Shown here piece after piece: positions 32,640 to 43,660 of a stretch of DNA of 64,000 nucleotides. Made by a program: the position numbers and the translations under genes. Under the pieces are notes generated by a model. That model was not told the origin of the DNA. It made no database searches and saw only the letters and a list, made by a program, of their open reading frames with translations. Every line of letters starts with the position of its first letter. The first letter of the stretch is position 1. Where the stretch lies: the NCBI GenBank assembly GCA_023213395.1, contig CM041465.1, forward strand, positions 30,635,741 through 30,699,740, read 5' to 3'. This stretch comes from Cycas panzhihuaensis (lineage: Eukaryota > Cycadophyta).

Positions 32640-33428
32640 ATCTAGCTTCTTGTGGGTATCATTTGGGATGTAGGTGTATGCTATACACCTAAAGGTTCTT
32701 AAATGGCTAATGGCAGGCTTCTGACCGGTCCATTTCTCTTTGGGGGTCATGCTGCGAACTGTTTGAGTGGGTACCCAGTTCAAAATATAAACAATAGTCA
32801 CCACAGCTTCTGCCTAAAACTTCGGTGGTAGGTTTTTAGCGTGTACCATACACCTCACCATCTCCATCATGGTACAATTCTTCCTTTCAACAACTCCGTT
32901 TTGTTGTGGTGTATACGGGACCGTAAATTCCTGCTTTATACCATGATCGTGACAGAACTGATTGAACGCATGGTTGTTGTTTCCTTTGCCATTATCATTT
33001 CTTAAAGATTTTATTTTCTTATCACATTCATTTTCTAGCATTGCTTTCCAATCACGGAAGCGATCAAACACATCTAACTTGTACTTGAGAAAGTAGACCC
33101 AGGCCTTCCTGGTGTAATCATCCACAAACATCAAAGGGTGAGGAAGAGGACCCATTATATCTGAATGTACAAGCTCCAGCTTCTCCTTGGCTCTCTAGGC
33201 ATTATCTCGAGCAAAAGGGTACTGGTGATGTTTGCCATACATACACCCTTCGTAGACACCATCTGAGCAGGAAATTGACGATAATCCTTCCACCATCTTC
33301 AACCTCTTTAGTAGTGCAATATTCCTATAATTAAGGTGCCCTAGGCGATTGTGCCATAGCTTACTCATATCATCCGCGCTGGCAAGAAAGGCACATGACT
33401 TGTTCCAAGATTGGAATTTCTCAAACAC
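32640..33428 (-). pseudogene. Copia-6 integrase (broken)
   Basis: Pre-integrase zinc region KLWHNRLGHLNYRNIALLKR ... CSDGVYEGCMYGKHHQ (HHCC kept). Catalytic core from 33155: MFVDDYTRKAWVYFLKYKL, IKSLRNDNGKGNNNHAF, TPQQNGVVERKNCTMMEMVR with the Glu. C-terminus after stops: GYCTENKAYGLWDPQGEKIV from 32615. The first acidic residue (H-SD-GP) lies in the damaged join near 33170. Confidence 0.85.
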
Positions 33429-33439
33429 TCAGAGGTTGT

Positions 33440-33830
33440 CCCTGACTTTCCCAGTAGCTATGATAGCAAAGTTGTGTTTTAGATCCTTAATCAGGCATTT
33501 ATCATTATAGAGCTCCACCTTCATGCCTTGTTTGCAGATCTCCTAGGCTAAAAGTAGATTCAACTGCATCTCGGGTACATAGTATACCCCAGTAAATTTA
33601 CCTCCTGCAATGGATACCTTCCACTGGCAAAATGTGAGCATCTCCAAGGACAATTTCTGCACCACTCTGATTTTCAGTCATTGTATCAAAGTTCTGCCTC
33701 TGGTAAGAGATGCGCTTCTGTGCTCCAGAGTCAAGCACCCAATAATCATTCCGATCTGACTCGGCTAACAAGGTCTATGCTCTGACACAATGAGCAACAA
33801 CACTCTTCCCTTTATCATCTTGGTTAACTT
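33440..33830 (-). pseudogene. Copia-6 protease (broken)
   Basis: Minus strand reads NDYWVLDSGAQKRISYQRQN near 33750: active-site DSGA intact. Then TMTENQSGAEIVLGDAHILP and stops. The protease joins to gag through LLAESDRND. Confidence 0.75.
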
Positions 33831-33839
33831 TGCGCTTGT

Positions 33840-34602
33840 CACGATGCTTGAACCGACAGTTCTTTTCGCGGTGACCATCCTTCTTGCAGTAATTGCATTT
33901 TTTGTTGAACTTTTTCTTATGTTATGAACTTTCTCCTAACCTTTGTGTGATCTCCTCCATAACGGCCTCTTTCCTCTTAGTTTTCATGGCTAGGGCCTGA
34001 CTTGAATCAGAACCTCCAAGCATTCTGTGATGTTTAAGCTTGGCATCCTCCGTTAGAATCAGGTTTTTAAGCCCATCAAACGTTTATGCTTCCATCATTT
34101 CATCTCTACCATAAATGGTCTGGAAAGTGGTGAATGCTGCTGGCAGCTTCGACATGATAATTGCGAATATAAACGCATCATTAACTGAGTTCTGCTTCAG
34201 TTCTTCTAGCTTGTTCTTCAAGTTTGTTATTTTAGTAAGGTATGAGTTGATGTTGTTCTCATCTTCCACACACGTATTGAGTAACTCCAACATCAAGGCA
34301 AGACATCTATTCGTCTTCTTCTTCTCAAACGTATCACACAATTTTGTCCATATTTCATTTGGTCCATCTTCATTGTGAACCAAGGCTCTCTGGTCCGGTG
34401 CCAGTGACAGTTTCAACAGTCCCACGGCCATAAATTTCTTCTCTTTGAGATGAACACACTCTTTATGGTCTAGTGGAATCGCGTCCACCTTAGCCTTTGT
34501 GATACCCTAGAGTTGATTCACCATCAGAATGAGCTCCATATTGGCCTTCCACTCGTTGAAATTGTTACCGTTGAAGATAACTTTGGGTATAATGTCCTCC
34601 AT
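33840..34602 (-). pseudogene. Copia-6 gag (one main break)
   Basis: Start at ATG 34602 (MEDIIPKVIFNGNNFNEWKA), a stop at 34506 (NQL-GITKAK), then the open frame to 34084: KFMAVGLLKLSLAPDQRALV, NEIWTKLCDTFEKKKTNRCL, LLNTCVEDENNINSYLTKI and FAIIMSKLPAAFTTFQTIYG (UBN2-type core). The zinc knuckle CNYCKKDGHREKNC near 33880 fits CxxCxxxxHxxxxC perfectly. Confidence 0.83.
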
Positions 34603-36090
34603 CTCGATAAACGGGCTTCAATATGATTCAAATGATACCAAAGACGATTGTTTGCAGGACAAAATGCACCCCTCTGTCTTCCTTTGGCTCACGAGCACGC
34701 TTCCAAGGGCATCCGACACTGACTATACTCATGTTAAGTGAGCCACCGACTGTTTTTTTCTCATTAACCATCAACAAACAACCTTAAATGGCCATGTAAA
34801 TGTCACAATCGACTCTAAAAAGGATTAAAAAAAATAGTGCTCCAAGTCAAAGGATGGCTCCGCAAGCGATGATGCACGGTCTCCAAGTCACCAAACACGA
34901 TAATCCTCCTTGATCCACGCTGAAAGACGGCTCACGAGGGCTCAATTAACTTCAAAGTTCTTCACTATACAATATTTTGATGTAATATTAATGGTAAAGG
35001 GTCACTTTATAAAGTTGAATTGGGGAGAATATACCAAAAGGTATATTCTATGAGTTGCGACTTTTGATAAAGTCCTGTGCCTTTGGAACTTGATCCACGT
35101 GCTCTAAATAATCACCAAAATATATCAAGATGTCATTATGTTTAAATCATAGTGTAAAAACATCAAATATCTTAGTGAAAAGTCGCACCAGGTGAAGTTA
35201 GGAGGCGTGACTACTGTGAGTTCACTATCAATGACCCGTGGACCTACGCAGTTCTCTACAGTCTTGCACCCTCATACATGGACCTGTGCTCCATTTGAGT
35301 AGCTGGCAAATGATCTCCAGACCGGCCAGCCACCTCTAAACATGCCCAACCAACATAAATAGTGACCAACCAAGAGGATAAGTGCCCAAATAGTGTGAAT
35401 AGCACCCAACCAACACGAAATGGTCTTAGATTTGGTGAAAAAATAGCCCGGGCAGCTTTTAGAGGAGACAAAACAGACCAAGGTTTGTTGATATATATTC
35501 TCCCAACCTCTATACGGCCTCAATCATGTCCACTGGTGGTACACGAAGGTTTAAAATCCTTAATAAAGCAACCTTCTACTACTGTAAACTTCAACCCAAC
35601 ACTTATATTTAGACAGAAAACTCTGCCAATACAGGCTTCAATCATGTCCACTGGTGCTACACGAAGGTTTGATAGCAAGCAGTACCAAAAAATAGCCTTA
35701 TTTTATCGATTTTTATGGTATTTTGATGAGAAAGATAATAGATTTACATGTACACACGCTTGGCTGTTCTTAAAATCATTGAATCACCATCAATGCGTGC
35801 TTCACTAGCTTGAATTACTGCTACAATCCTTCAACCAGCTTCAGGTGACCCCCAACGAGCCAACTCCAACCACAACTGTGGTCTTCACGCTTGAATTTGA
35901 CTCCAATAACCCTTACGGTCAGTTGAATAGTGAAATTTCATTGCTTCAATCACCATTGATTCACTGCGCCTGCTTTTGCATGTTGCTAGAGGTGATGGAC
36001 CCTTAGGATAAGTCCTAGGTTTGATGGCTTCAATCGACAACCAACGATCTTACCACTTCGCTCAACGTTAGGCTTTAGCTGTGTAGGACT
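34603..36090 (-). other. Copia-6 leader
   Basis: About 1.5 kb between PBS and gag without recognisable coding function. A 34-base word, tcaatcatgtccactggtgg-type, occurs at 35521 and again at 35639 (both continue tacacgaaggttt). Open frames such as 35362-35808 show no family resemblance. Confidence 0.5.
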
Positions 36091-36107
36091 CTACGACTTT
36101 GATACCA
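36091..36107 (-). other. Copia-6 primer binding site
   Basis: Minus strand TGGTATCAAAGTCGTAG directly after the LTR end CCCGAACA; initiator-tRNA-Met type with one change in the first 11 bases. Confidence 0.85.
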
Positions 36108-36465
36108 TGTTCGGGAACATGAAATCATACACAAATGTTCCCATCCACAGAATTTTTAACCATACACAGCAAGCAAACAAGAGTACACAGAGAAAGCAGA
36201 TGCACAGTACACAGGATTTACGTGGAAATACCCTTTCGAGAAAAAAACCCACCACAAAAGGATCCTTGATGGATCACATTGATTATTGCACAATGGATTT
36301 CATACGTTGAATACACAAGGCCTTAAGGCTTTTATACTCTTCCAAGAGGTGTCATCCAATTAGGGTTGTGACCCTCTGAATAAGTCGAACTTTTTCGCTT
36401 AATCACCTTAGTTAAACCACATTAACATTAACATAGTGGCTTAACAATTAACTGCTACGTTAACA
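36108..36465 (-). repeat. Copia-6 5' LTR (358 bp)
   Basis: Minus strand begins TGTTAACGTAGCAG at 36465 and ends CCCGAACA at 36108, adjacent to the PBS. It includes a TATA-like tataaaagcc near 36330 (minus strand). Its partner LTR is not in the window. Confidence 0.8.
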
Positions 36466-36468
36466 ATC

Positions 36469-37598
36469 ATGAATGACCATTGGAATTATGTCAATGGTGA
36501 TATTCGTCTACCTAAACCCGCCCAAGATCCTAATGATGCCAACATAATCATTCCACCTGATCCAATTGCCTTAGCCAAATTTAAAGCTAAGGATAATATA
36601 GTCTTATCTTTCATCCAGTTGGCGATAGAAGATCAAGTTAATCAGAATATAGAAACTGCACAGACCTCCCACGAAACTTGGACCATCTTATATACCCTCT
36701 ATGAGAGGAAAGATGAGTTAAGATTTTTGACTCTTAAAGCATGCCTATTTGGTATCCCTTTTGTTGGAAATATTACTGTTTACCTAACTGAAGTCAAGAC
36801 AATAAGAAAACAACTAATAATCCTTGGGGAACCTCCATTAGAGCATGACTTAGTATCCAACATTCTTAATATTCTCCCTGTCGAATATAATAACTTCGTT
36901 TTCAAACTCTATGATAATTACACCAAAATAGATTTTATCACATTTAAAGGACCCTTGCTAAGAGAAGAAAACATCCTCAACTGCCAAGGAGTAACATTTA
37001 CCTTTGACTATGCCCCTACATTTATAGCCTGGAATTCTAAGAGGGGCAAGACTATTCAACGACTAACTCAACAGCCAAGTCAACTATAAAATTTTGCTCA
37101 ACAATTTGATTCCTTGGACATATCACAAGAGACAAGTCAGTTGCCAACTCAGCAGCAACCACATCAAGTTGGCACTTCCTCCCTTCAAGTTCAACAGCCT
37201 CAGTAGCTCCATCAACCACGACAGCCTCAACCTCAAAGAAATCAATAGCGTAGACCAAATGTCACATGTTTGTACTATGGAAAAAATGGCCATTTAGCTA
37301 TTGAGTGTGGGAGAAGACAAGCTGATCTTCAAATGTTACAAAGCCAATGGGGACCACTATATGGATCTACCTTCCAACAAGAAGCCCCATATTATCAACA
37401 AGAAGCACCCAACTACCAACAAGGTAGAACCAATTATCAACAAGGAGGACCATGTTCTCAACAAGGAGCCCCTTACTTCCAACAAGGAGGCCCTATTTAT
37501 CTACAAGGAGGGCCATCATACCAACAACCAAGTCAATTCTATCAACAGAATTAGAATCAAAGACCAAATCAGAATCAACATCGGTAGAACAGGCAACG
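36469..37598 (+). pseudogene. Copia-7 gag, truncated, with a 21-bp repeat tail
   Basis: The open frame 36469-37089 lacks the N-terminal W-x-R block and begins inside the core (WNYVNGDIRLPKPAQDPND). Then AIEDQVNQNIETAQTSHETW, KACLFGIPFVGNITVYLTEV and LVSNILNILPVEYNNFVFKL. After a stop the nucleocapsid knuckle CLYYGKNGHLAIEC has Tyr for the second Cys. It ends in a Gln-rich heptad repeat. The ATG at 36469 is not the authentic start. Confidence 0.8.
37375..37542 (+). repeat. Eight 21-bp coding repeats in Copia-7 gag
   Basis: Eight consecutive 7-residue units of the type QQ(E/G)(A/G)PxY: QQEAPYY, QQEAPNY, QQGRTNY, QQGGPCS, QQGAPYF, QQGGPIY, LQGGPSY, QQPSQFY. The frame is open through the whole array. 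Confidence 0.9.
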
Positions 37599-38900
37599 GT
37601 TCTCACCCAGGAAGGGATAGACTATGATGAAACCTTTGCACAGGTAGCTAATATGACTACATTTTGTTTGGTGATGTCACTAGCATCCTGGCCAGTCTAT
37701 CAAATGGATGTGGAGAGTGCTTTCCTTAATGGAGAGCTCATAGAAGAGGTTTTCTTAATATAACCTCCCGGCTATGTTGTTCTAGGCAAAGAACACTTAG
37801 TTTGTAAGCTTAAGAAAGCTTTGTATGGACTAAAGCAGGCACCATGTGCCTAGTATGCAAAGATTGATTCTTTCTTCACTGAACATGGATTCCATCGTTC
37901 ACCCTGACTCAAACTTGTACACTCGGGTTAGAGAAAACTTGATCACCATCATTGTACTTTATGTGGACGATTTAGCAATCATGGGAAACAACACTGAAGG
38001 CATAACTTGGCTATAGTTTGAACTAAAAAGCAACTTTGAGATGACAGATCTTGGGTTGCTCCACTATTTCCTTAGAATTGAAGTTTGGCAAGAGCGAAAC
38101 CACATCTTCTTGTCTTAATCAAAATATGCTAATGAACTGTTGTAATGATTTAGGATGATAGATTGCAAGGCAGTACCAATTCCCATGGAAATAAGAACCA
38201 AGTTAAACTTGGATGAGCAAGGCAAACCATTTTATCCCAACTTGTATCGGCAGTTAGTAGGGAGTCTCATCTACCTCACCCATACTCACTTGGACATTTC
38301 TTATGCAGTCAGGATCTGTTCCAGGTATATGTCAAATCCCAAAGTATCCCATTGGAAAATCGCAACCAGGATTCTCAAATACATCCATCGCACACATCAG
38401 TTCTGACTTGACTACAACCAAACTGAATCTCCTACCCTGACAGGACACACAAATGCTGACTGGACAGGTTGTCAAGATACACACCACTCAACTTTAGGAT
38501 ATTGTTTTGTAATGGATTTAGCTGTAATCTCTTGGAGTTGCAAGAAGCAGCCAAATGTTGCTCTTTCCTCTACCAAAGCTGAATACAAAGTAGTTGTCCA
38601 CGCCACTACAGAGTTGATTTGGCTTAGAAGGATGCCTGCAGAGTTTGGTCTTCAATAGACTGCACCCACCATTCTTTATTGTGACAACTAGCGTGTGTTG
38701 AAGATGACGAAGAATCCAGTTTTCTATACTAGAGCCAAGCACATAGAGGTCCACCATCGCTCTATCCGTGAACATGTTCAAAATGGAGAAGTAGATCTCG
38801 TTTACTGACCAACTGAGAACCAGGTTTTAGACATCTTCACCAAAGTACTTGGTAAACCTAAGTTTGAATGGTTTCAACATGACCTCAACATTAGATGTAA
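37599..38900 (+). pseudogene. Copia-7 reverse transcriptase and RNase H (broken)
   Basis: Starts inside the RT: TQEGIDYDETFAQVANMTTF, YQMDVESAFLNGELIEEVF, KKALYGLKQAP; after breaks VLYVDDLAIMG with both catalytic Asp. The clean piece 38155-38406 reads PIPMEIRTKLNLDEQGKPF, YRQLVGSLIYLTHTHLDISY. RNase H: TGHTNADWTGCQD, KKQPNVALSSTKAEYKVVVH, ELIWLRRM, HIEVHHRSIREHVQNG and VLDIFTKVLG. Followed by the PPT. Confidence 0.83.
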
Positions 38901-38922
38901 TGAAGTTGTCACTGAGGGTGGG

Positions 38923-38941
38923 TGTTAAAAGTTGTAATGAC
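38923..38941 (+). repeat. Copia-7 3' LTR stub
   Basis: TGTTAAAAGTTGTAATGAC follows the purine tract gagggtggg; after 19 bases the LTR is interrupted by the end of GAG-only-2. The rest of this LTR is not found. Confidence 0.6.
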
Positions 38942-39334
38942 TGTTGAAATATTCAAAGAGATCATCTAATATTTAAGAAGAATAGTATAAATATCGTGAA
39001 CATAGTCTGATAGTATTAACTCAATATGAAAATGTCTACATCTTGAGGACAACATAACAATAACATCGTAATGAACTCCATCTTGGCTCAATGTCTACCA
39101 TTCTACCTCAATCACTTATTTGTAGATCATAAGTGAGAGAACATAGGTTGACTTGTGTTACATATGGGCCAAATGACCTCTGACACAACCAATGACATAA
39201 GACCTATTTATTGACCAATAATCTAATGACCACTTGCACAAATGTGCGTTGCATTAACATTATAATATTGACCCCTAGATATGACATTCACCTAAACACT
39301 TTGGATACTTACATAATAAACATTAACTTCTAAC
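38942..39334 (-). repeat. GAG-only-2 3' LTR (393 bp)
   Basis: Minus strand begins TGTTAGAAGTTAATG after the purine tract and ends ...TTTCAACA at 38942. The partner 5' LTR is missing. Left flank 5 bases: atgac (38937-38941), in the Copia-7 LTR. Confidence 0.72.
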
Positions 39335-39532
39335 ACCTCCCCTTAATGTTTAATGTCAAGATAACAAAAACTGAATTCTAAGGACACCATGACACTAGGT
39401 ACTATGGACTGACTAAAACTGACATATGACTCCATGAGGCATTGTTTTGAATTTACAACGCTTTGATCTTGGAATAGTCATGAATACAATATTTTCACTT
39501 TGATCTTCATCTTGATTCCTGCAGTGTTGTCC

Positions 39533-40600
39533 TTAAAGTAATCTTCTAGAGTGATGGTCCTTGAACTTGACTTTCTTCAGCTTCATGTGCAAGAATGAAT
39601 CCTTCATCATGCAGAGGGTATAGTAGACCATGGTCGAACCAACTTGAGCTTGACGTAGATCTGTCAAGTGATCTTGTATGTGCTCATCAAAAACATCTTG
39701 AAACTTGTGGTATATATCAAGCATGCCTTCAGTCATTGGTTCAACTTGTTTGTCTTCATTTTCTTCAACATGAGTATGATTAGGATCTATTGAACCAATG
39801 CCAAAATTTAAAGATATGTCAACACAAGAAGAATTGGCATTATTTGAAATATGAACATCAGCATCCTGTATGTGTTCCTTATTTTGATTAGTATGTCCAC
39901 AAATAATTCCTTTAATCTTTGGAGCAAAGTCTTCATCAACTTGTGAACAATTCAAGTTAGATCCAATAGTCAAATCAAGAATTGTGTCTGTACCAATTTT
40001 ATCTTCATCAAAGCAATTAGATTCGGTTTTATGCTCCCTTGAAGCAATAGATTCATATAGGGAAATTTCTATTGCTTCATTACCTTCATTTTCAACCTCA
40101 TCATTCTTAACAACATATTCAAGAGTAGTTTCATCACCTTCATCAATTTTTACACATACCTTTTCATTTGAATCATCTTCTTTACTTGTGTTACAACTGT
40201 CAATAGTTTTGTTTGTCCTCTCAAGAGCCTTCTGCACCTCTTGAGGGCTCTTTTCATATGCATCGTTCAATAGATTTCATGCGTCATTAGCTGTGTCAGT
40301 ATTATGAATTGCATGAACGAAAAATTGATATGAATAGGAAATATTTTCTTTGTCAAACACTACAATTATAATATCAATTGCTAATCGGTTCTTTTTCTTA
40401 AAACTTTCCTCCCCTTCTTCATTAATCAACATAGTACCATCACGGATAACTTTCCATAACCTTTTAACAATAAATATACATTCCATTTTAATTGCCCAAA
40501 TTCAAAATTGTTCTGATGTATTTGGGTAAGGCCTGGGACAATTTGTTAACCAAAATCCATTCTTTTCTAACACAAAAATAATAATATCTTCCAACTCCAT
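39533..40600 (-). pseudogene. GAG-only-2 Gag-like protein with acidic tail (two stops)
   Basis: One minus-strand frame of 356 codons from ATG 40600, with two internal stops (near 40502 and 40271). N-terminal DUF4219/UBN2-like Gag text: MELEDIIIFV, then IWAIKMECIFIVKRLWKVIR, FFVHAIHNTDTANDA, and NDAYEKSPQEVQKALERTNK. The rest is acidic (EEDDSNEK, EGDETTLEY, VENEGNEAIE) and includes SQVDEDFAPKIKGIICG and HIQDADVHIS. These pair with IKMRCLFIARGLWKIV, EVFEQTPEETQ, QVDQDSTPKVEKI and FIQDNDDMQV of GAG-only-1. No zinc knuckle, protease or RT. Confidence 0.75.
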
Positions 40601-41114
40601 GATGCGAGACTGGGTTGATTACAAATATATTACTCAGGATTCATGCATCAACTTGAATCTAAAATAACTCTAGCAAATCATCAGCAAATACCTTCAAATC
40701 ATGTGCCAAAATGACTCTCTGAAATATGGTTCTAATGCCTTTGAAGGTTTGGAAAATGGATATCTGGATGCAAAGATATGAAACAAAACGTATTGGAACG
40801 CCTTTTGATGAACACTTTTAGGTTGATAAAAGATTAAACCCTTTACTGAATTAGTAACTGGTCATATTATAACTCTATAAGCCGTGGGGCTTAATCGTTA
40901 GGAGGCTAGCAGACTCCAAATCAAGTTCCGATCTAGTTTAATTTAGTTTTGACTTTGTAAAAAAATTTAAATCCGCCTTTTTCCCATTTGGCATCTGCAG
41001 ATTTCAAAACAATTTTCAATCTAATATAATCTTCAATTGATTTTGCAAAAAAAATCAAATCTAATCTCAAGTCCGCGCGGAAATAAAAATGGGTTTCAAT
41101 CTACCTTTGAAGAT
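40601..41114. other. Probable leader of GAG-only-2, truncated
   Basis: No gene seen. By analogy with GAG-only-1 (1.4-kb leader) this is the leader of GAG-only-2, cut at the Copia-8 5' LTR. A weak tRNA-like word occurs near 40878-40935 (see rejected). Confidence 0.4.
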
Positions 41115-41506
41115 TGTTAATATTATGCCCTAATGTTATCCTTTTTATTTAATTAAGATTATTGTATTATTACAAAAGTTTGGTGATTTGGCCAACTGTC
41201 CAAATCAACGAACTTCTCTCCCATTTATTCCAGAATTTTTTACACATTGAGTGCCTGGAAGATTAGGGAGACAGGATATCGTTGGTACGTAGGTACAAGG
41301 TTTTGTTCAGTCAGAGAGGGAGGATGAGATCCTCAAACTGCTGCCATGTATATTCACTATTATTATCTTAATATTATACTTATTTTAGAGGTGGTTTTTT
41401 ATCCCCTAAGGGGTTTACCACCTGCCATATCTGGTCTATCTATGTATAACTTTGAATGGTTTGTTTTCTTATACATTAATTTACTGTTTGCACCCTCTCT
41501 CCAACA
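41115..41506 (+). repeat. Copia-8 5' LTR (392 bp)
   Basis: TGTTAATATTATGCC at 41115 to tctctccaaca at 41506, followed at once by the PBS tggtattagagcag (41507-41520). Confidence 0.72.
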
Positions 41507-43362
41507 TGGTATTAGAGCAGGGTCTACCAGTGCCTTTCAACAATTAATATGGAGATGAAAACTAGATTGTAAACAAAGGTCCTTCTGAGCATCAAATACA
41601 ACACTGATCTCCTTATTCACAACTCTTTGAGATCTGAGTTGGTTCCTGCAAGGAAGTGCCTGCGATTGTTGCAAGCATTAATGTCAAAGCAAAGGATATG
41701 GAGACATCCACCACCCACGCTATTACCAGAGACAATGAAGCATTGCTCTTAGAAGGAGAAGATGCACTAAGAAGAGAAGACTCACTAGATGCACCATTCA
41801 CACCACACGATGTCCACTAGACGTCCACTGCTCTGAAACGGAGAAATAGAAGAATGAAGAGTCATCCACCATTGTTAAGGGAATGGCGTCTAAGATGTGA
41901 GACAGAGAGACGGATCTGAAATAGAGAAACATGGAGATGCTTTAACCTTCAACTATGATTGAAGACGCTGCCCACTAGACGTCCACTGCTCTGAAACGGA
42001 GAAACAGAAGAATGAAGAGTCATCCACCATTGTTAAGGGAATGGCGTCTAAGATGTGAGATAGAGAGACGGATCTGAAATGGAGAAACATGGAGATGCTC
42101 TAACCTTCAACTGTGATTGAAGACGCTGCCCACTAAAAGAGATGCCCATCATTTGCTTAAATGATTCTACGTTAGACGCCTGCCATTCTCAAGTAGAGAA
42201 TCGTTCTGCATTTGCTCTCCACCATCAAATGCCAAACATTCTCAAGTAGAGAAACGCAAACACCCATCACCATGAGATCGTAGAGAAAAGTAGAGAACGT
42301 GAGAATCAAAGAGATGCCCATAACCATTCTCAAGCAATACATAGTCCTCACGAAGAAATGGAGAGGAGAAAAACTCGGTCGCCACCTGCTCGAACACTCA
42401 ATTCATTGCTGGTAAAAACCTAATTAGGGTTTCTTCATAATAGCCAAGTGCATCCTTCATAAAATTTTTAATTTATTTAGTAAAATTTTGGATCCGCCCT
42501 CATAAATTTTAGTTATCCTTTGTTCTGAAGTTTACGTTGATAAAACTCAATTGTATGATTTGTTTGGGTCCATAAGCCCCCCAGCCCCCCGATCTCATCA
42601 CCATCCTATATGACCCTGACCCTATTATGAAAAGGGTCTAAAATTCCAATTTCCTTTTTTATTTTTTTATTTTTTAAGTAAAAAGGGGGTACGTGTGCTT
42701 TTTCTCCCATAACTTCTTCATATAGAGTCAGAATCCAATTACGGAAGAAACGTCAGATTCCTGAGTCAGACGCGGACGTTTTGACTGGTCTTTCAAGTTT
42801 TTTGGACGCCATTTGATTAGAAAATTCTTGTTTGAAGTCAAGCCTTCATTTTTGTCCTGGTAAGTTCAGGTACGTATCTTTAACCCTTAATTTTCTTCAC
42901 ATTCTTGCTTTAATTTAATAAACAATTGATTATTTTTTAAATTCATCAAGTAATAACATTATTTATTCATGATTTTTTTTAATAAATTTATGAACTTTAT
43001 TAAATCATTATTTCACCATTTTTTAAATACAAATGATGTTATAAACAAGCAATATTTAATTGCTTCATTTAATTTGTGATTCATTTTATGTCACTAATAT
43101 GCAACTGTCATATTCTTGATTATTTTTTCATAAATATTTGATTAAAAATCTTATATTTCTTGATTAATGATTATCAAACTTTCAATAAAATTATTTTTTG
43201 TCAATGGCAAGTTAACTTAAAGATTACTTTAATGTTCATTGTCTATCAATGAATTTATTTCTGTGACTTATTCACTTTATTCACGTACAATTTCAGTCAA
43301 AGGTCATAACCTCCTCATTTTTCCTCCAAGAGGATCTCTAATCGTCGATTTTTATTCCCAAT
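41507..43362 (+). other. Copia-8 leader with a 158-bp tandem duplication
   Basis: After the PBS there is no recognisable gene. A unit starting ccactagacgtccactgc at 41814 is repeated at 41972 (period 158), the second copy ending about 42131; only about five single-base differences are seen. Farther on cattctcaagtagagaa recurs at 42191 and 42239. Around 42708 cataacttcttcatatag repeats a word of 16043. Confidence 0.65.
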
Positions 43363-43425
43363 ATGGCACTTATGCGAGGTACAACCTCCTGTGTACCAAT
43401 TCCAGTATTAATCAGCGCTAATTAT

Positions 43426-43648
43426 TGTTGAAATATTAATGCACATTTGTTTTGTCCCACATGCAAGTGGGTTCCACTCTCACTATATTGACATGTATTA
43501 TAAATACACAACATAGTGTATCATATTGGATGTTGTTGTAAGGATGTTTTGCTAATATAATTTGAGGTGCCTTAAGGGTACCGTTCGATCCTGTGGAGGT
43601 GTTTGTTTCTGTTTGTGATTATCTTATTGCAGGTTCTATTTTCCAACA
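43426..43648 (+). repeat. GAG-only-1 5' LTR (223 bp)
   Basis: TGTTGAAATATTAATGC to ctattttccaaca; TATA-like tataaatacaca at 43500. Immediately followed by the PBS. Confidence 0.92.
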
Positions 43649-43660
43649 TGGTATCAGAGC
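43649..43660 (+). other. GAG-only-1 primer binding site
   Basis: tggtatcagagc, a perfect initiator-tRNA-Met PBS, directly at the LTR end. Confidence 0.92.

Larger units (their letters stand above)
31030..36465 (-). mobile_element. Copia-6: Ty1/copia element (-) with 5' LTR, 3' end lost
   Basis: Minus-strand element: 5' LTR 36108-36465, PBS, 1.5-kb leader, gag, protease, integrase, RT and start of RNase H. The RNase H is cut about 31030 and there is no 3' LTR. The better preserved pieces suggest it is younger than Copia-5. Its 5' LTR lies against the truncated gag of Copia-7, into which it presumably inserted. Confidence 0.87.
36466..38941 (+). mobile_element. Copia-7: Ty1/copia element lacking protease and integrase
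   Basis: Truncated gag at the left against the Copia-6 LTR, then RT and RNase H, PPT (tgagggtggg) and the first 19 bases of the 3' LTR (from 38923), where GAG-only-2 entered. Gag text passes directly into RT near 37600, leaving out protease and integrase (normally about 2 kb). Related to Copia-1 by RT/RNase H wording. Confidence 0.82.
38942..40600 (-). mobile_element. GAG-only-2: non-autonomous LTR element encoding only a Gag-like protein
   Basis: Minus strand. A 3' LTR (38942-39334) preceded by a PPT (minus ttaaggggagg, 39335-39346) and one long broken frame 39533-40600. There is only a 186-base gap between the frame's end and the PPT, so no pol was ever there in this copy. The 5' part beyond 40600 is leader and is cut by the Copia-8 LTR at 41115. 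It matches GAG-only-1 in architecture and in protein motifs. Confidence 0.78.

Noticed and set aside
35362-35808. 148-codon plus-strand frame in the Copia-6 leader
   Set aside because: No recognisable domain, no conservation evidence, antisense to the element.
40878-40935. tRNA-Trp-like segment (ccgtggggcttaatcg, ctccaaa, agttccgatc)
   Set aside because: The order of A-box-like, CCA anticodon-like and B-box-like words is suggestive, but the anticodon stem does not pair and no acceptor stem is visible. At most a relic.
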